Shown one piece after another: positions 16,379 to 24,823 of a DNA stretch of 64,000 nt. Each line of letters begins with the position of its first letter. Within the stretch, counting starts at the first letter, position 1. The notes beneath the pieces were generated by a model. It searched no databases. It had not been told where the DNA came from and saw only the letters and a program-made list of their open reading frames with translations. Source of the DNA: CAZOOW01 sp964581535 (GTDB lineage Bacteria > Patescibacteriota > Saccharimonadia > Saccharimonadales > Saccharimonadaceae); assembly GCA_964581535.1 (NCBI GenBank), contig CAZOOW010000004.1, forward strand, positions 19,383 through 83,382, given 5' to 3'. Made by a program: the position numbers and the translations under genes.

Positions 16379-17752
16379 ATGGCAACAACCAAAGTAAAAA
16401 ACGGGCAAATTATACAAGTCGTCGGTGTCGTCGTCGACGTCGAGTTTGAAAAAGGCGGTTTGCCCGCTATCTATGACGCGCTGCATGTTAAAACCGGCGA
16501 TGGCTTGCTCGTGCTCGAGGTCGCCCAGCACCTCAGCGAAACCAGCGTACGCGCTATCGCTCTTAGCTCAACTGATGGTTTGAAGCGTGGCGACAAGGTG
16601 GATGCGACAGGGGCGCCAATTTCTGTACCCGTTGGAGCAGAAACTCAGGGCCGTATGTTCAACGTCATCGGTGAGCCGATAGATGGTATGAAAGCAGTCA
16701 CAGCGAAAACCGCGCCGATCCATCGTGACGCCCCTTCCCTCACCGAGCAGTCTGGCAAGACAGAAATTCTAGAAACTGGGTTAAAAGTCATCGATCTGAT
16801 CGCACCGATCGCCAAGGGTGGTAAGGTCGGGCTCTTCGGTGGAGCCGGTGTGGGAAAGACAGTGCTAATCCAGGAGCTTATCAACAACATCGCAAAATTC
16901 CACAGTGGAAACTCGGTTTTCGCAGGCGTAGGTGAACGAACCCGTGAGGGTAATGACCTGTATCATGAAATGAAAGACAGCGGCGTCCTCGATAAAACTA
17001 GCCTTGTGTTCGGCCAAATGAATGAGCCGCCAGGAGCACGTCTACGCGTGGCATTGACAGGGCTGACGATGGCCGAATCATTCCGTGATGAAGGTAAGGA
17101 CGTTCTACTTTTTATTGACAATATCTTCCGATTTACTCAGGCAGGATCAGAAGTCTCCGCCCTGCTCGGTCGTTTGCCAAGCGCAGTTGGCTATCAGCCA
17201 AACCTACAGCAAGAGATGGGTCAGCTGCAAGAGCGTATCACAAGTACGAAAAAAGGTTCTGTTACATCGGTACAGGCCGTTTATGTCCCAGCAGACGACC
17301 TGACCGACCCGGCACCGGCCACGACATTCGCCCACCTCGACTCGACCATTGTTTTGAACCGAGCACTCACCGAAATCGGTATCTACCCTGCTGTTGATCC
17401 GCTTGATAGCTCAAGTACCATACTCGATCCTGAAATCGTCGGCGAAGAGCACTATAGGGTCGCTCGTGAAGTCCAGCGAGTACTCCAACGATACAAGGAC
17501 TTGCAAGACATCATTGCCATTATGGGTATGGAAGAGCTGTCTGACGAAGACAAGACAACCGTTGCCCGAGCTCGACGCTTACAAAAGTTCTTCTCGCAAC
17601 CGTTCCACGTCGCAGAAGTCTTTACTGGCAAGCCGGGTGCCTATGTTAAGCTCGAGGATACTATACGTGACTTCGGGGAAATCATCGATGGTAAACATGA
17701 CGATAAACCGGAAAACGATTTCTATATGAAAGGTACGCTAAGCGGTAAGTAA
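16379..17752 (+). CDS. atpD: ATP synthase F1 subunit beta
   Basis: A 457-aa catalytic subunit: Walker A GGAGVGKT (154-161), the catalytic GERTREGNDLYHEM, Walker B DVLLFIDNIFRFTQAGSEVSALLGR. I chose ATG 16379 (MATTKVKN) over ATG 16373 because AAGGAG is spaced 6 nt from it. atpC begins directly after the stop. Confidence 0.97.
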   Translation: MATTKVKNGQIIQVVGVVVDVEFEKGGLPAIYDALHVKTGDGLLVLEVAQHLSETSVRAIALSSTDGLKRGDKVDATGAPISVPVGAETQGRMFNVIGEPIDGMKAVTAKTAPIHRDAPSLTEQSGKTEILETGLKVIDLIAPIAKGGKVGLFGGAGVGKTVLIQELINNIAKFHSGNSVFAGVGERTREGNDLYHEMKDSGVLDKTSLVFGQMNEPPGARLRVALTGLTMAESFRDEGKDVLLFIDNIFRFTQAGSEVSALLGRLPSAVGYQPNLQQEMGQLQERITSTKKGSVTSVQAVYVPADDLTDPAPATTFAHLDSTIVLNRALTEIGIYPAVDPLDSSSTILDPEIVGEEHYRVAREVQRVLQRYKDLQDIIAIMGMEELSDEDKTTVARARRLQKFFSQPFHVAEVFTGKPGAYVKLEDTIRDFGEIIDGKHDDKPENDFYMKGTLSGK

Positions 17753-18175
17753 ATGAAACTCGAATTTGTGACACTAGATGGTATCAAGCTGTCTGAGGAG
17801 GTATACGAGGTGACGTTACCAACTATGGCAGGCGAAATATCAGTTTTTCCTGGTCATATGCCGCTGGTTACAATTGCTCGTGAGGGTGTGCTTTATGTGC
17901 GTCTAAAAAAAGGTGACCCCGACGAGGCGAGAGAAACATACGCTATAAACGGCGGTGTGGTACATATCGAATCAAAATCAATGCGAGTACTAGTTGATGA
18001 GGCTGAGGCGGCCGATGAACTTGTAGCGGCAGAAGTCGAGAAAGCACTTGAACGAGCTAAGGAGCTCCGAGCAAATGCTAAAGATACGGTGAGTATCTCA
18101 GAGGCGGAAGCATTGATGAATCGTCACGCTGTCCGCCTAAAGGTCGCCAATTTGCGAAAGCGACATCGTTCCTAG
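17753..18175 (+). CDS. atpC: ATP synthase F1 subunit epsilon
   Basis: A 140-aa protein with the N-terminal beta-sandwich (VTLPTMAGEISVFPGHMPLVTIAREG) and a C-terminal helical hairpin (AEKALERAKELRANAK-type). It couples and can inhibit rotation. It starts at the first base after the atpD stop. No clear terminator follows before the convergent gene ending at 18207. Confidence 0.94.
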   Translation: MKLEFVTLDGIKLSEEVYEVTLPTMAGEISVFPGHMPLVTIAREGVLYVRLKKGDPDEARETYAINGGVVHIESKSMRVLVDEAEAADELVAAEVEKALERAKELRANAKDTVSISEAEALMNRHAVRLKVANLRKRHRS

Positions 18176-18206
18176 AAATGTGGTCAGATACCAAATTTTT
18201 TGCAGT

Positions 18207-19148
18207 TTAAGTCTGTTGTGACAAAACAATTGCCGCAACTATCCCGGCGATTAAAAGCCAAAACAGCATAACGAACACTATTGGGAGCACTAATGTCAGC
18301 CAGGATAGCACATGAGCTCTTGGCTTTGGCTGACCTGCTTCGGTATAAGGCAGGAACTGCCTATAAAGAAAGGCACGAGTTCCGGGCATCGCAACTTGAG
18401 TCACGAGGCCGAGTGTCAACATAGGCAGGAGTGACTCGGCTGCAAACGTTGTGAGCCAGGCGTTTTTCGTTAGAGCGAGACTATCTTTTACTGCTGCGTT
18501 CCCTCGGAGATTTTTATCAAAATATGCAACTCCGGCAAGAGAATAGCGGTAACTCATTACAAAACCGGGAATGAAGAACAACAGTGTCCATAGGAATGTT
18601 TTTATACTGACAATCATCATAACAAGTACGTAGCCCCAAAAATTTTTGAACACAGCCGAAAATGCTTCGCTAAGCTTTGTATTTTTGCCACGGGCAATTT
18701 GTGACGAGGTATAGTCGGAAATTCCTTGAAAAAGCACGCCGACTAGCCACATTGCGCCAACAATAAACGCTATAAATAATCCTCCTATTATCCAGACGTA
18801 TGTAGGGATCTCGGCTAGACTATTCTTAACCTCTTCCCAGTCTTTTTTTGCTTGATCTTCGGAGCTAATTACTGACGAGTCTGTTGATTGAACGGGAATG
18901 TTCTCGTTTTGTCTCGCAGGAGGCGACATTTCTGTGCCGCTGGGACTAGTCGTCCCATCGGTATTAATATTGACCGTTGGTCCATAAGCTCCGGGTAGCG
19001 CTGAAAATACTCCTATAGCAGTGAGAACAATCAAAAGAACTCCAACAGACTGGGCTTTAGAGAATAGTAGTTCTATTCCCTTCAAGGCGATAAAGAACGG
19101 GTTATTCTCGTAATTGGATGGAATGGGTTTTTTAACTGGGTGATTCAT
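18207..19148 (-). CDS. Multi-pass membrane protein, unknown function
   Basis: A 313-aa protein with about five hydrophobic segments: one near residue 35, then a periplasmic-type Pro/Ser/Thr-rich loop (TSPSGTEMSPPARQNENIPV), then four more at the C-terminal side. FIPGFVMSYRYSLAGVAYFDKN resembles DUF975/YciC-like membrane proteins, a weak resemblance. ATG 19148 is preferred because TACACT (19155-19160) lies 6 nt upstream, making the mRNA leaderless. Confidence 0.7.
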   Translation of the reverse strand: MNHPVKKPIPSNYENNPFFIALKGIELLFSKAQSVGVLLIVLTAIGVFSALPGAYGPTVNINTDGTTSPSGTEMSPPARQNENIPVQSTDSSVISSEDQAKKDWEEVKNSLAEIPTYVWIIGGLFIAFIVGAMWLVGVLFQGISDYTSSQIARGKNTKLSEAFSAVFKNFWGYVLVMMIVSIKTFLWTLLFFIPGFVMSYRYSLAGVAYFDKNLRGNAAVKDSLALTKNAWLTTFAAESLLPMLTLGLVTQVAMPGTRAFLYRQFLPYTEAGQPKPRAHVLSWLTLVLPIVFVMLFWLLIAGIVAAIVLSQQT

Positions 19149-19169
19149 ATTCACAGTGTACATTGCATT

Positions 19170-20111
19170 TTAGAGTTCGTCGATAATTGCTAGTGCCTCG
19201 TCGGTTGAAATTGTGTGCATCAGCCGATCCCTTGCTTCGGCCGCTCCGTCGAAATCACGTATATATATTTTGAAAAAACGCTTCAGGGTATCGTACGGTC
19301 GTCCGGTTATCGAGCGGTATTCGTCGAATAACTTCAGATGATAACGCATTAAATTAATCAGCTCGCTTTTTCGATCGCTATGCACTACAGCACTGAAGCA
19401 AAATGGATCGTGAAATACTCCCCTTCCAATCATCACTCCGTCGATCCCATGTTTTTTTGCAAGTTTATTTCCGTGCCAACGGTCGGCAATGTCACCATTT
19501 ACTATAAGCAATGTTTCGGGTGCTACAGTATCACGCAGTGCTTTAATATCTGGAATAAGTTCATGATGTGCCGGAACCTTACTCATCTCTTTTTTTGTTC
19601 GCAGGTGAATGGTTAATGCCGCGATATTTTGTTTGAGTAATAGCTCGAGCCAGCTATGCCACTCTTCGATGCTACTATATCCGAGACGTGTTTTAACGCT
19701 CACGGGTAGTCCGGCGGTTTTTGCAGCTGCAATGGCCTCAACTGCGAGATCTGGCTGGCGGATGAGTGCCGCGCCTCCGCTTTTTATGGCACTTTTTGCA
19801 GGGCATCCCATGTTAATATCAATTCCGTCGAAACCTAACTCTGCACAATATAGTGAAAATGCTGCCATATCTTCTGGATTACCACCCCAGATTTGAGCTA
19901 CTATCGGAGATTCCTGATCGGTTTTTTTCATTCGTCCTCCGATAGCTTTCTCACCCGCATGTACCCAGCCGGTCGCGTTGGTAAACTCGGTATAAAATAC
20001 GTCAGGTCGACCCGCCTCTGCTATGACGTGGCGAAAAATAACGTCAGTCACCGCCTCCATAGGCGCGAGCACATAAAACGGTTTAGGTAAATCATTCCAA
20101 AAATTATTCAT
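19170..20111 (-). CDS. dus: tRNA-dihydrouridine synthase
   Basis: A flavin-dependent TIM-barrel enzyme reducing uridines in tRNA D-loops, 313 aa. FYVLAPMEAVTDVIFRHV, GIDINMGCPAKSAIKSGGAA (catalytic Cys), VSVKTRLGY, LTIHLRTKKEMSKVPA, VNGDI and DGVMIGRGVFHDPF are diagnostic. Upstream in-frame ATGs at 20132 and 20159 lie in the -10 box or in the terminator, so I start at MNNFWNDLPKPF. TATAAT (20131-20136) is embedded in the T-tail of the terminator of the structured RNA upstream. Confidence 0.93.
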   Translation of the reverse strand: MNNFWNDLPKPFYVLAPMEAVTDVIFRHVIAEAGRPDVFYTEFTNATGWVHAGEKAIGGRMKKTDQESPIVAQIWGGNPEDMAAFSLYCAELGFDGIDINMGCPAKSAIKSGGAALIRQPDLAVEAIAAAKTAGLPVSVKTRLGYSSIEEWHSWLELLLKQNIAALTIHLRTKKEMSKVPAHHELIPDIKALRDTVAPETLLIVNGDIADRWHGNKLAKKHGIDGVMIGRGVFHDPFCFSAVVHSDRKSELINLMRYHLKLFDEYRSITGRPYDTLKRFFKIYIRDFDGAAEARDRLMHTISTDEALAIIDEL

Positions 20112-20136
20112 AGGTTTGTCGGTAATACTCATTATA

Positions 20137-20173
20137 AAAAGAAAACCCGTATATCGCATAGCAATTACGGGTT
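20137..20173 (-). terminator. Intrinsic terminator of the structured RNA upstream of dus
   Basis: AACCCGT and ACGGGTT (20144-20150 and 20167-20173) form a 7-bp stem on the minus strand followed by TTCTTTTTAT. The tail also holds the TATAAT box of dus. Confidence 0.75.
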
Positions 20174-20538
20174 AGGCGGGGAGGTCCTGACAGAAGCAGT
20201 GCTTTATCAGGACCACGTCGGATATAGAGTCGGCAAATCCGACGGAGCTGAAAGTGCTCTCCCCTATGAACCCTGCACGCAATGTTACGTGGGTGCAGGG
20301 TTCAGTCTAAATTGTTTGAGGAAAAAGCTCCTTGACGGGTGCCGCAAGTCCGGAGCCGAGGGGACGGCTCAATTCAGATCTTGCGGCACCCGCGAACCAC
20401 CGTTGCAGTCTTCCCCAGATCTGCGCAGGTAGTTCCGGAGCCTTATCGTTGAGAGTGGGGTTTCTCGCTGATAAGACATACCGATCATAGAGGGGTACGG
20501 ATTTCTATGATCGGTAGTTTAGGTTGCACTCTGATGAG
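20138..20538 (-). ncRNA. Large multi-hairpin structured RNA, unknown family
   Basis: About 400 nt with no credible reading frame and dense long-range pairing. On the plus-strand coordinates, GGGGAG and CTCCCC (20177-20263) enclose three hairpins: GGTCCTGA/TCAGGACC, GTCGGAT/ATCCGAC and GAGC/GTGCTC. Next come GAACCCTGCAC/GTGCAGGGTTC, then GGGTGCCGCAAG/CTTGCGGCACCC enclosing GAGCCG/CGGCTC, CTTATC/GATAAG and CGATCATAG/CTATGATCG. The terminator at 20137-20173 fixes the minus strand. RNase P, tmRNA and SRP core motifs were not found. It directly follows a tRNA-like fold and may be one transcript with it. Confidence 0.6.
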
Positions 20539-20653
20539 TCGGACCGAAGGGATTCTAACCCTTATGCCTCTGCGTGAAAGCAAGAACCCCGTAAGTGTTA
20601 GTTACGATTGTTGTTCTTCGTGTGCAGCGCTCTAACCAGTGAGCTACAGTCCG
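20539..20653 (-). tRNA. tRNA-like fold with an enlarged anticodon arm (possible intron-bearing tRNA-Glu)
   Basis: On the minus strand a 7-bp acceptor CGGACTG/CGGTCCG, D-arm GCTC-ACTGGTTA-GAGC and T-arm AAGGG-TTAGAAT-CCCTT are all present and correctly ordered. Between D- and T-arms are 65 nt instead of about 23; the surplus folds as AAGAAC/GTTCTT with inner GTAA/TTAC. The 3' side reads CTTTCAC, identical to a tRNA-Glu(UUC) anticodon loop, followed by GCAG that pairs with CTGC. No CCA is encoded, unlike tRNA-Gln in this window. It could be a tRNA with a short intron, a degenerate tRNA, or a tRNA-like domain of the adjacent RNA. Confidence 0.45.
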
Positions 20654-20677
20654 CAGATGCAGATTCAAAAACTAATC

Positions 20678-20812
20678 CTAGCTCCGCTCTCCATCCTTCT
20701 TGCAGCCGTGCCCGTGCCCCGTTCCTCCGCAGGACCAGCACGTGCCCGTGCCACCCTTGGACTTGCGCGACTTCCCGTGGCACCTGCCACAGCAGCCAGG
20801 GCAGTATGCCAT
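20678..20812 (-). CDS. Cys-rich 44-aa protein (DnaJ-type zinc motifs)
   Basis: A short frame beginning MAYCPGCCGRCHGKSRKSKG with six Cys in YCPGCCGRC and TCWSCGGTGHGHGC. CxxC and CxGxG-like spacing resembles half of a DnaJ zinc centre. AGAGGTGAT lies 6 nt before ATG, a strong ribosome site of the same form as that of the 43-aa gene at 53854. It starts about 50 nt downstream of a putative promoter and ends 25 nt before the tRNA-like fold. Function unknown; metal binding is inference. Confidence 0.65.
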   Translation of the reverse strand: MAYCPGCCGRCHGKSRKSKGGTGTCWSCGGTGHGHGCKKDGERS

Positions 20813-20824
20813 AGCAATCACCTC

Positions 20825-20866
20825 TCAAAGTTCTCTGCCACAGGACGTTCCTGTGACTGACAGCAT
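20825..20866 (-). CDS. 13-aa uORF before the Cys-rich gene
   Basis: MLSVTGTSCGREL, stop TGA at the Shine-Dalgarno of the Cys-rich gene. It contains the hairpin CACAGGA/TCCTGTG. The distance to a usable -10 box is ambiguous, so its translation is doubtful. Confidence 0.25.
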   Translation of the reverse strand: MLSVTGTSCGREL

Positions 20867-20868
20867 CC

Positions 20869-20897
20869 AAAATACCATATAGCCGCTATTCAGTCAA
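20869..20897 (-). promoter_or_regulatory. Putative promoter of the Cys-rich gene and structured RNA
   Basis: TTGACT (20892-20897), 17 nt and TATTTT (20869-20874), just after the stop of the helicase gene at 20903. TATATG at 20876-20881 is an alternative -10. Confidence 0.4.
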
Positions 20898-20902
20898 GAC
20901 TG

Positions 20903-23900
20903 CTACGCCGTAAGGTCGTCTTCGAAAGCAAGGATGCCTTTGAGATTTTGAGGATAGTCATTCTCCACTCTAAACTCAAGATTCTGTATTGCATGCCATA
21001 CTTTGGTCAAGAGCAGCGTGAATGCACTAAGTTCTTTTTCATCATAGTCGAATTCGATACGATGAAAATCGCCACGCTCATCCGGTTCAACAAACTCAAT
21101 AACACCCTTCTCTACTCGATATCCTGCGAATAGCCGACTGTTTTCTATGAGAAGTTTGTAAAAAAGTAATTGTTGACGATAATGATGTAGCTTGATTTTT
21201 TCATATTCGGTTCTGCCTTGCCACGAGTGTGATGGTTTACCGGTTTTATAATCTGTGACGATAATAGCTTTCTTCTTTTCATCTATATCAATGAGGTCTA
21301 ATGCACCGGTTAGCCGAGCACCATCTATCTGAGCATAATCGGTAGCGAAACTTCGCTCAACCTGCTGAGAACGACTGAAGGTGTTGTATTTGGCGTTGAA
21401 AAAGGCACTTAAATTGTCACTTCCACGTTTCAGGAAATAATCAAAATCGACGTGTGAAAGATGGTGGTTGGCTAGTTCTCGTTCAAAATCACCTAGTAGA
21501 TCCTCTACGGGCCGTTTCTTGCCTGTTGCCGAATATGCGCTATGGGCGCGTTGTAGTGTTGCATGTACGGCTGAGCCATAGGCGGCACTTGGGCCCATTG
21601 GCTGTGGAAAGCGGAGCAGATTTTGGAGCAAGAAGCGCTCTGGGCCGCCTTTTGTGACATCAAGAAAATTCGTGAGATGTGTCGCGCTTAATTTATATTT
21701 TTTGAGACTTTCACCGAGCAGTTGTTTTAAATCATGCTGGGGTGCTCGGGACAAGCGCTCGTGCCACATGATAACTTGTTGTTCTAGTTCCGTAGCGGTC
21801 GCTTCGTATTGTTCTGGTTTTTGATGAGCGAGATAACCGACCTGCATCAAGTCTTTTCCTGCGCTGCTCGCGCGATGTGTGGAGAGGAGTAAATGAGAAC
21901 GCGCACGTGTTAAGGCGACAAACAGCAGTCGGATTTGTTCGTCCATACCATCGCCACCGGGACCGATCGGTAAATTATGTGGATACGACAGCTTGCTGCC
22001 TTGTCCTTTCGCTTTCAATCCCCAAATGTTTTCGGTCAGACTGATAACAAACACATAATCAAACTCTAATCCTTTCGCGCGATGAGCTGTGAGCAGATTA
22101 ACTGGATTTTCGTCTGAATTCATTATTTCGTTTTCACTTTCTATGGTGATACCGAGCTGTTCATGCGTATCGATAAAATGTATGCAGTCTCTGAGTTGTA
22201 ACTGCGCGTCCGGTAGGTATTCTCGGAGTTTCTTTCTCAGTGAGCTTAGCGCGCGCAAATACGTCACGTAACTATGCGTTTCGTTAGATACTTTATCGGT
22301 AGAAAAATAATAATTTCTCAGTGGAGACGTTAGCGGGAGACGGAGTTCGTTTTCTATATCGTCGCTGTCTTGCTCCGAGGAATCAGCTGATTGGCTAGTC
22401 ATGGAGCCTGTTAAAATATCCAAAATATACTCGAGTGGCTCAGTGAGAGCCATATGGGAGCAAACTATCAGCCATTCGGCAATTTGGTTTAGCGTTCCTT
22501 CGGTTGCGAGCATGATTTCCAGCCACATCCTTCTCTCGCGGTGAGCAGTGAGGCTGAGGTTCCATAAATCCTTCGTCGCTATATTCCAGGCGGGATGTGC
22601 TAGTAGCTCGGGCAACAAGGCATTTGCCATAACGAAATCTTGGGCGCTTAGTCTATCGACGACTCGTGCGAGTAGCACCAGCAGTTTTGTGGGTGGCGAG
22701 TTGAGCACATCATCCTGCGAGCTATAGGCAGTTGGAACGTTGTTTTGCTCTAAAAATGGTAGCAAACTTTTTATTTGGCGGTGATTTCTAGCGATAATGG
22801 CAACGCTCGACGATGAATCCGCATTTTTAATCCGAGCTATCCGTTCAGCAACCTGTGAGTATTCCGCCAGCTCATCAGGATAGCTAACAAATTCTGTGGA
22901 AACATCACTATCGTATCGGTTGGCTCGCAACGTTTTATCGACATTATCGAAAGTTGTTTCAAGCCGATTTTCTGCTTGGGTTATGACACTTCTTGCAATA
23001 GCAAGTATGGTCTCATTTGAGCGGTAATTATCTTTTAACGTAATGGTTTCTACGCCACGGTAAAGATTTTTAAAGTCAATGATATTTGCGACATTCGCAC
23101 CCTGGAAGCGGTAAATGGCCTGGTCGTCATCGCCGACAACCATAATATTCGGACGACCATCCTGTGCGAGATTATTTGTCAGATTCCAGATGATTCGCAT
23201 TTGAGCGTCATTTGTGTCCTGAAACTCGTCAACGAGAATATATTGGTAGCGCTCTTGAAGGTTGAGCCGGAGATCGTTGAACAGTTCGAGTCCGTGCACG
23301 ACCCTTAAGATCATATCGTCGAAGTCGTAAAGCGCCTTTTTCTGCATTGCGAGTAGGTATTCATAGTAAATACTTCCAACAGCACGCAGCCTGCGTGATC
23401 GTTTTTCATCTTTGAGCGTGATTTCGCCGTCGGTGCGCTTTTCACACCAGTCTCTCTTCCAAGCGCTTAATGGTTTTGTCGAACCATCCGCTTCAGAGTC
23501 GTCTGAAGCCTGTTTGAGGGTTGTTGCAAACGATTCGTGGAGAGCATGGTAGGTTATGAGTTCATACGGCTTTTCGCTATAGTTTGCAAGTTCGTCTAGC
23601 AAATCTTGAACTGCGGGAAACACTTTTTTCGAAAGACGCTGAGCGAATACCGCCTGAAGTTTTGGTTGTATCCAATCAATAAATGCTTCATTTCGGTCAA
23701 TAATTTCCAGTAGCTCATCATTGGTTAAACCGCTTTTTTTGAGGTCTGAAATAGCCCGCTGCGTGTCACGCAGATAGGTGAACTCGTCATTCATAGTTGT
23801 TGCGAGCGGATTGTTATGAGGAAGCTTTTCAAAAATATCACGAAGTGTTTCATACGTGCTTAACTCATCCGCTGGACGAAAATGAGCGCCATTGTAAAAA

Positions 23901-24211
23901 TATTCGCTGTTTTGATTGATTATTTCCGTGCCGAAACTATGAAACGTATGCACCGCGACTTTGTACGCCTCCGGTCCGATAAGTCCTGCTAGTCGTTCGC
24001 GCATGGCGTAAGCGCCGGACTCGGTAAATGTCAGACAGAGTATATTTTGCGGCAATGCGTCCGTCTTTTTTAGAATGTTTGCGACGCGTACGCTAAGCAG
24101 TTCAGTCTTGCCTGTTCCGGGGCCCGCGATGACCATAACTGGTCCGTCTATTGCATCGACTGCCTTGCGCTGCTCGTGGTTAAGCGCCTTATATCTTTTC
24201 TCAAACTCCAT
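20903..24211 (-). CDS. UvrD/PcrA-type superfamily 1 helicase fused to a RecB/AddB-type nuclease
   Basis: A 1102-aa protein. Helicase motifs appear in order: AGPGTGKTELL (I), YILVDEFQDTND (II), VVGDDDQAIYRFQGAN (III), LKDNYRSNETIL (IV), VNLLTAHRAKGLEFDYVFV (V) and LLFVALTRARSHLLLS (VI). The last 250 residues carry a PD-(D/E)xK nuclease: HATLQRAH, LTGALDLIDI, IVTDYKTGK. The fusion suggests double-strand-break end processing, with one polypeptide replacing part of an AddAB/RecBCD complex. TATAGT lies 7 nt before ATG (leaderless). Confidence 0.9.
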   Translation of the reverse strand: MEFEKRYKALNHEQRKAVDAIDGPVMVIAGPGTGKTELLSVRVANILKKTDALPQNILCLTFTESGAYAMRERLAGLIGPEAYKVAVHTFHSFGTEIINQNSEYFYNGAHFRPADELSTYETLRDIFEKLPHNNPLATTMNDEFTYLRDTQRAISDLKKSGLTNDELLEIIDRNEAFIDWIQPKLQAVFAQRLSKKVFPAVQDLLDELANYSEKPYELITYHALHESFATTLKQASDDSEADGSTKPLSAWKRDWCEKRTDGEITLKDEKRSRRLRAVGSIYYEYLLAMQKKALYDFDDMILRVVHGLELFNDLRLNLQERYQYILVDEFQDTNDAQMRIIWNLTNNLAQDGRPNIMVVGDDDQAIYRFQGANVANIIDFKNLYRGVETITLKDNYRSNETILAIARSVITQAENRLETTFDNVDKTLRANRYDSDVSTEFVSYPDELAEYSQVAERIARIKNADSSSSVAIIARNHRQIKSLLPFLEQNNVPTAYSSQDDVLNSPPTKLLVLLARVVDRLSAQDFVMANALLPELLAHPAWNIATKDLWNLSLTAHRERRMWLEIMLATEGTLNQIAEWLIVCSHMALTEPLEYILDILTGSMTSQSADSSEQDSDDIENELRLPLTSPLRNYYFSTDKVSNETHSYVTYLRALSSLRKKLREYLPDAQLQLRDCIHFIDTHEQLGITIESENEIMNSDENPVNLLTAHRAKGLEFDYVFVISLTENIWGLKAKGQGSKLSYPHNLPIGPGGDGMDEQIRLLFVALTRARSHLLLSTHRASSAGKDLMQVGYLAHQKPEQYEATATELEQQVIMWHERLSRAPQHDLKQLLGESLKKYKLSATHLTNFLDVTKGGPERFLLQNLLRFPQPMGPSAAYGSAVHATLQRAHSAYSATGKKRPVEDLLGDFERELANHHLSHVDFDYFLKRGSDNLSAFFNAKYNTFSRSQQVERSFATDYAQIDGARLTGALDLIDIDEKKKAIIVTDYKTGKPSHSWQGRTEYEKIKLHHYRQQLLFYKLLIENSRLFAGYRVEKGVIEFVEPDERGDFHRIEFDYDEKELSAFTLLLTKVWHAIQNLEFRVENDYPQNLKGILAFEDDLTA

Positions 24212-24334
24212 TACCTATACTATAAATGGTTTTGCCTGGTTATGCATTGCTTGTTTGGAGTGTACTCGGTAAGCCATATCATTAGTATGCTTATGTTTGC
24301 GAACATCTGTCGTCGTAGTTACAATAAACATAGT

Positions 24335-24823
24335 ATGAACGACGAAATCTTTGATGATATCGCACTCGAGGAAATGGCGGCGGACAAATTCGGACTGAAA
24401 CTAGAGATTTCGAAAGTTATTGCTCGTAATATTCCAACGAGCCATACGACAAAAGCCAGTGTGTTTCTGACGACGAAGAACCTACTTTATGTGCTCATAC
24501 ATGGGCGGGCGCCGCTAACGCTTGGTGATGTTCGAAAAGTGGTCAAACGAATGGGACTTAGCGCCGAGGCATATTTGCCGCCGGCACACCAGCCATCGTA
24601 TTTTAATGACCTAGCGGTTGATAAGTTCAAATCGGTCTATCCGGGTCGTCATGATATAACCGATGCCGACCTCCGGTATTATCGACTTAGCTCTCCATAT
24701 AACCCAGCGCTCGTTTTGGTAGATGCTGTCGTCGACGGAACAATTAAGCAGTTTGATCCAAGCGACACCTCCAACTGGCGCACGGCCGCCAAGTTTCAAT
24801 ACAAAAGGATCAAGACTACTTAG
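24335..24823 (+). CDS. Hypothetical protein, 162 aa
   Basis: Unrecognised soluble protein starting MNDEIFDDIALEEMAADKFG. It contains LTLGDVRKVVKRMGLSAEAYLPPAHQPSYFNDLAVDKFKSVYPGR-like mixed alpha/beta sequence but no known motif. The open frame extends to 24176; ATG 24335 is chosen because TACAAT (24320-24325) lies 9 nt upstream, as for other leaderless genes here. Divergent from the helicase; the 3' end overlaps the convergent methyltransferase by 8 bp. Confidence 0.7.
   Translation: MNDEIFDDIALEEMAADKFGLKLEISKVIARNIPTSHTTKASVFLTTKNLLYVLIHGRAPLTLGDVRKVVKRMGLSAEAYLPPAHQPSYFNDLAVDKFKSVYPGRHDITDADLRYYRLSSPYNPALVLVDAVVDGTIKQFDPSDTSNWRTAAKFQYKRIKTT

Noticed and set aside
20138..20653. Group I intron, RNase P RNA or tmRNA at this locus
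   Set aside because: No group I core, RNase P P4/J11-12 motifs, or tmRNA tag frame and CCA-ended domain were seen; the surplus in the tRNA-like arm is only about 40 nt.
20598..20870. 90-aa minus-strand frame over the Cys-rich gene
   Set aside because: It reads into the tRNA-like fold and has no ribosome site; the 44-aa frame at 20678-20812 has a strong Shine-Dalgarno and ordered Cys motifs.
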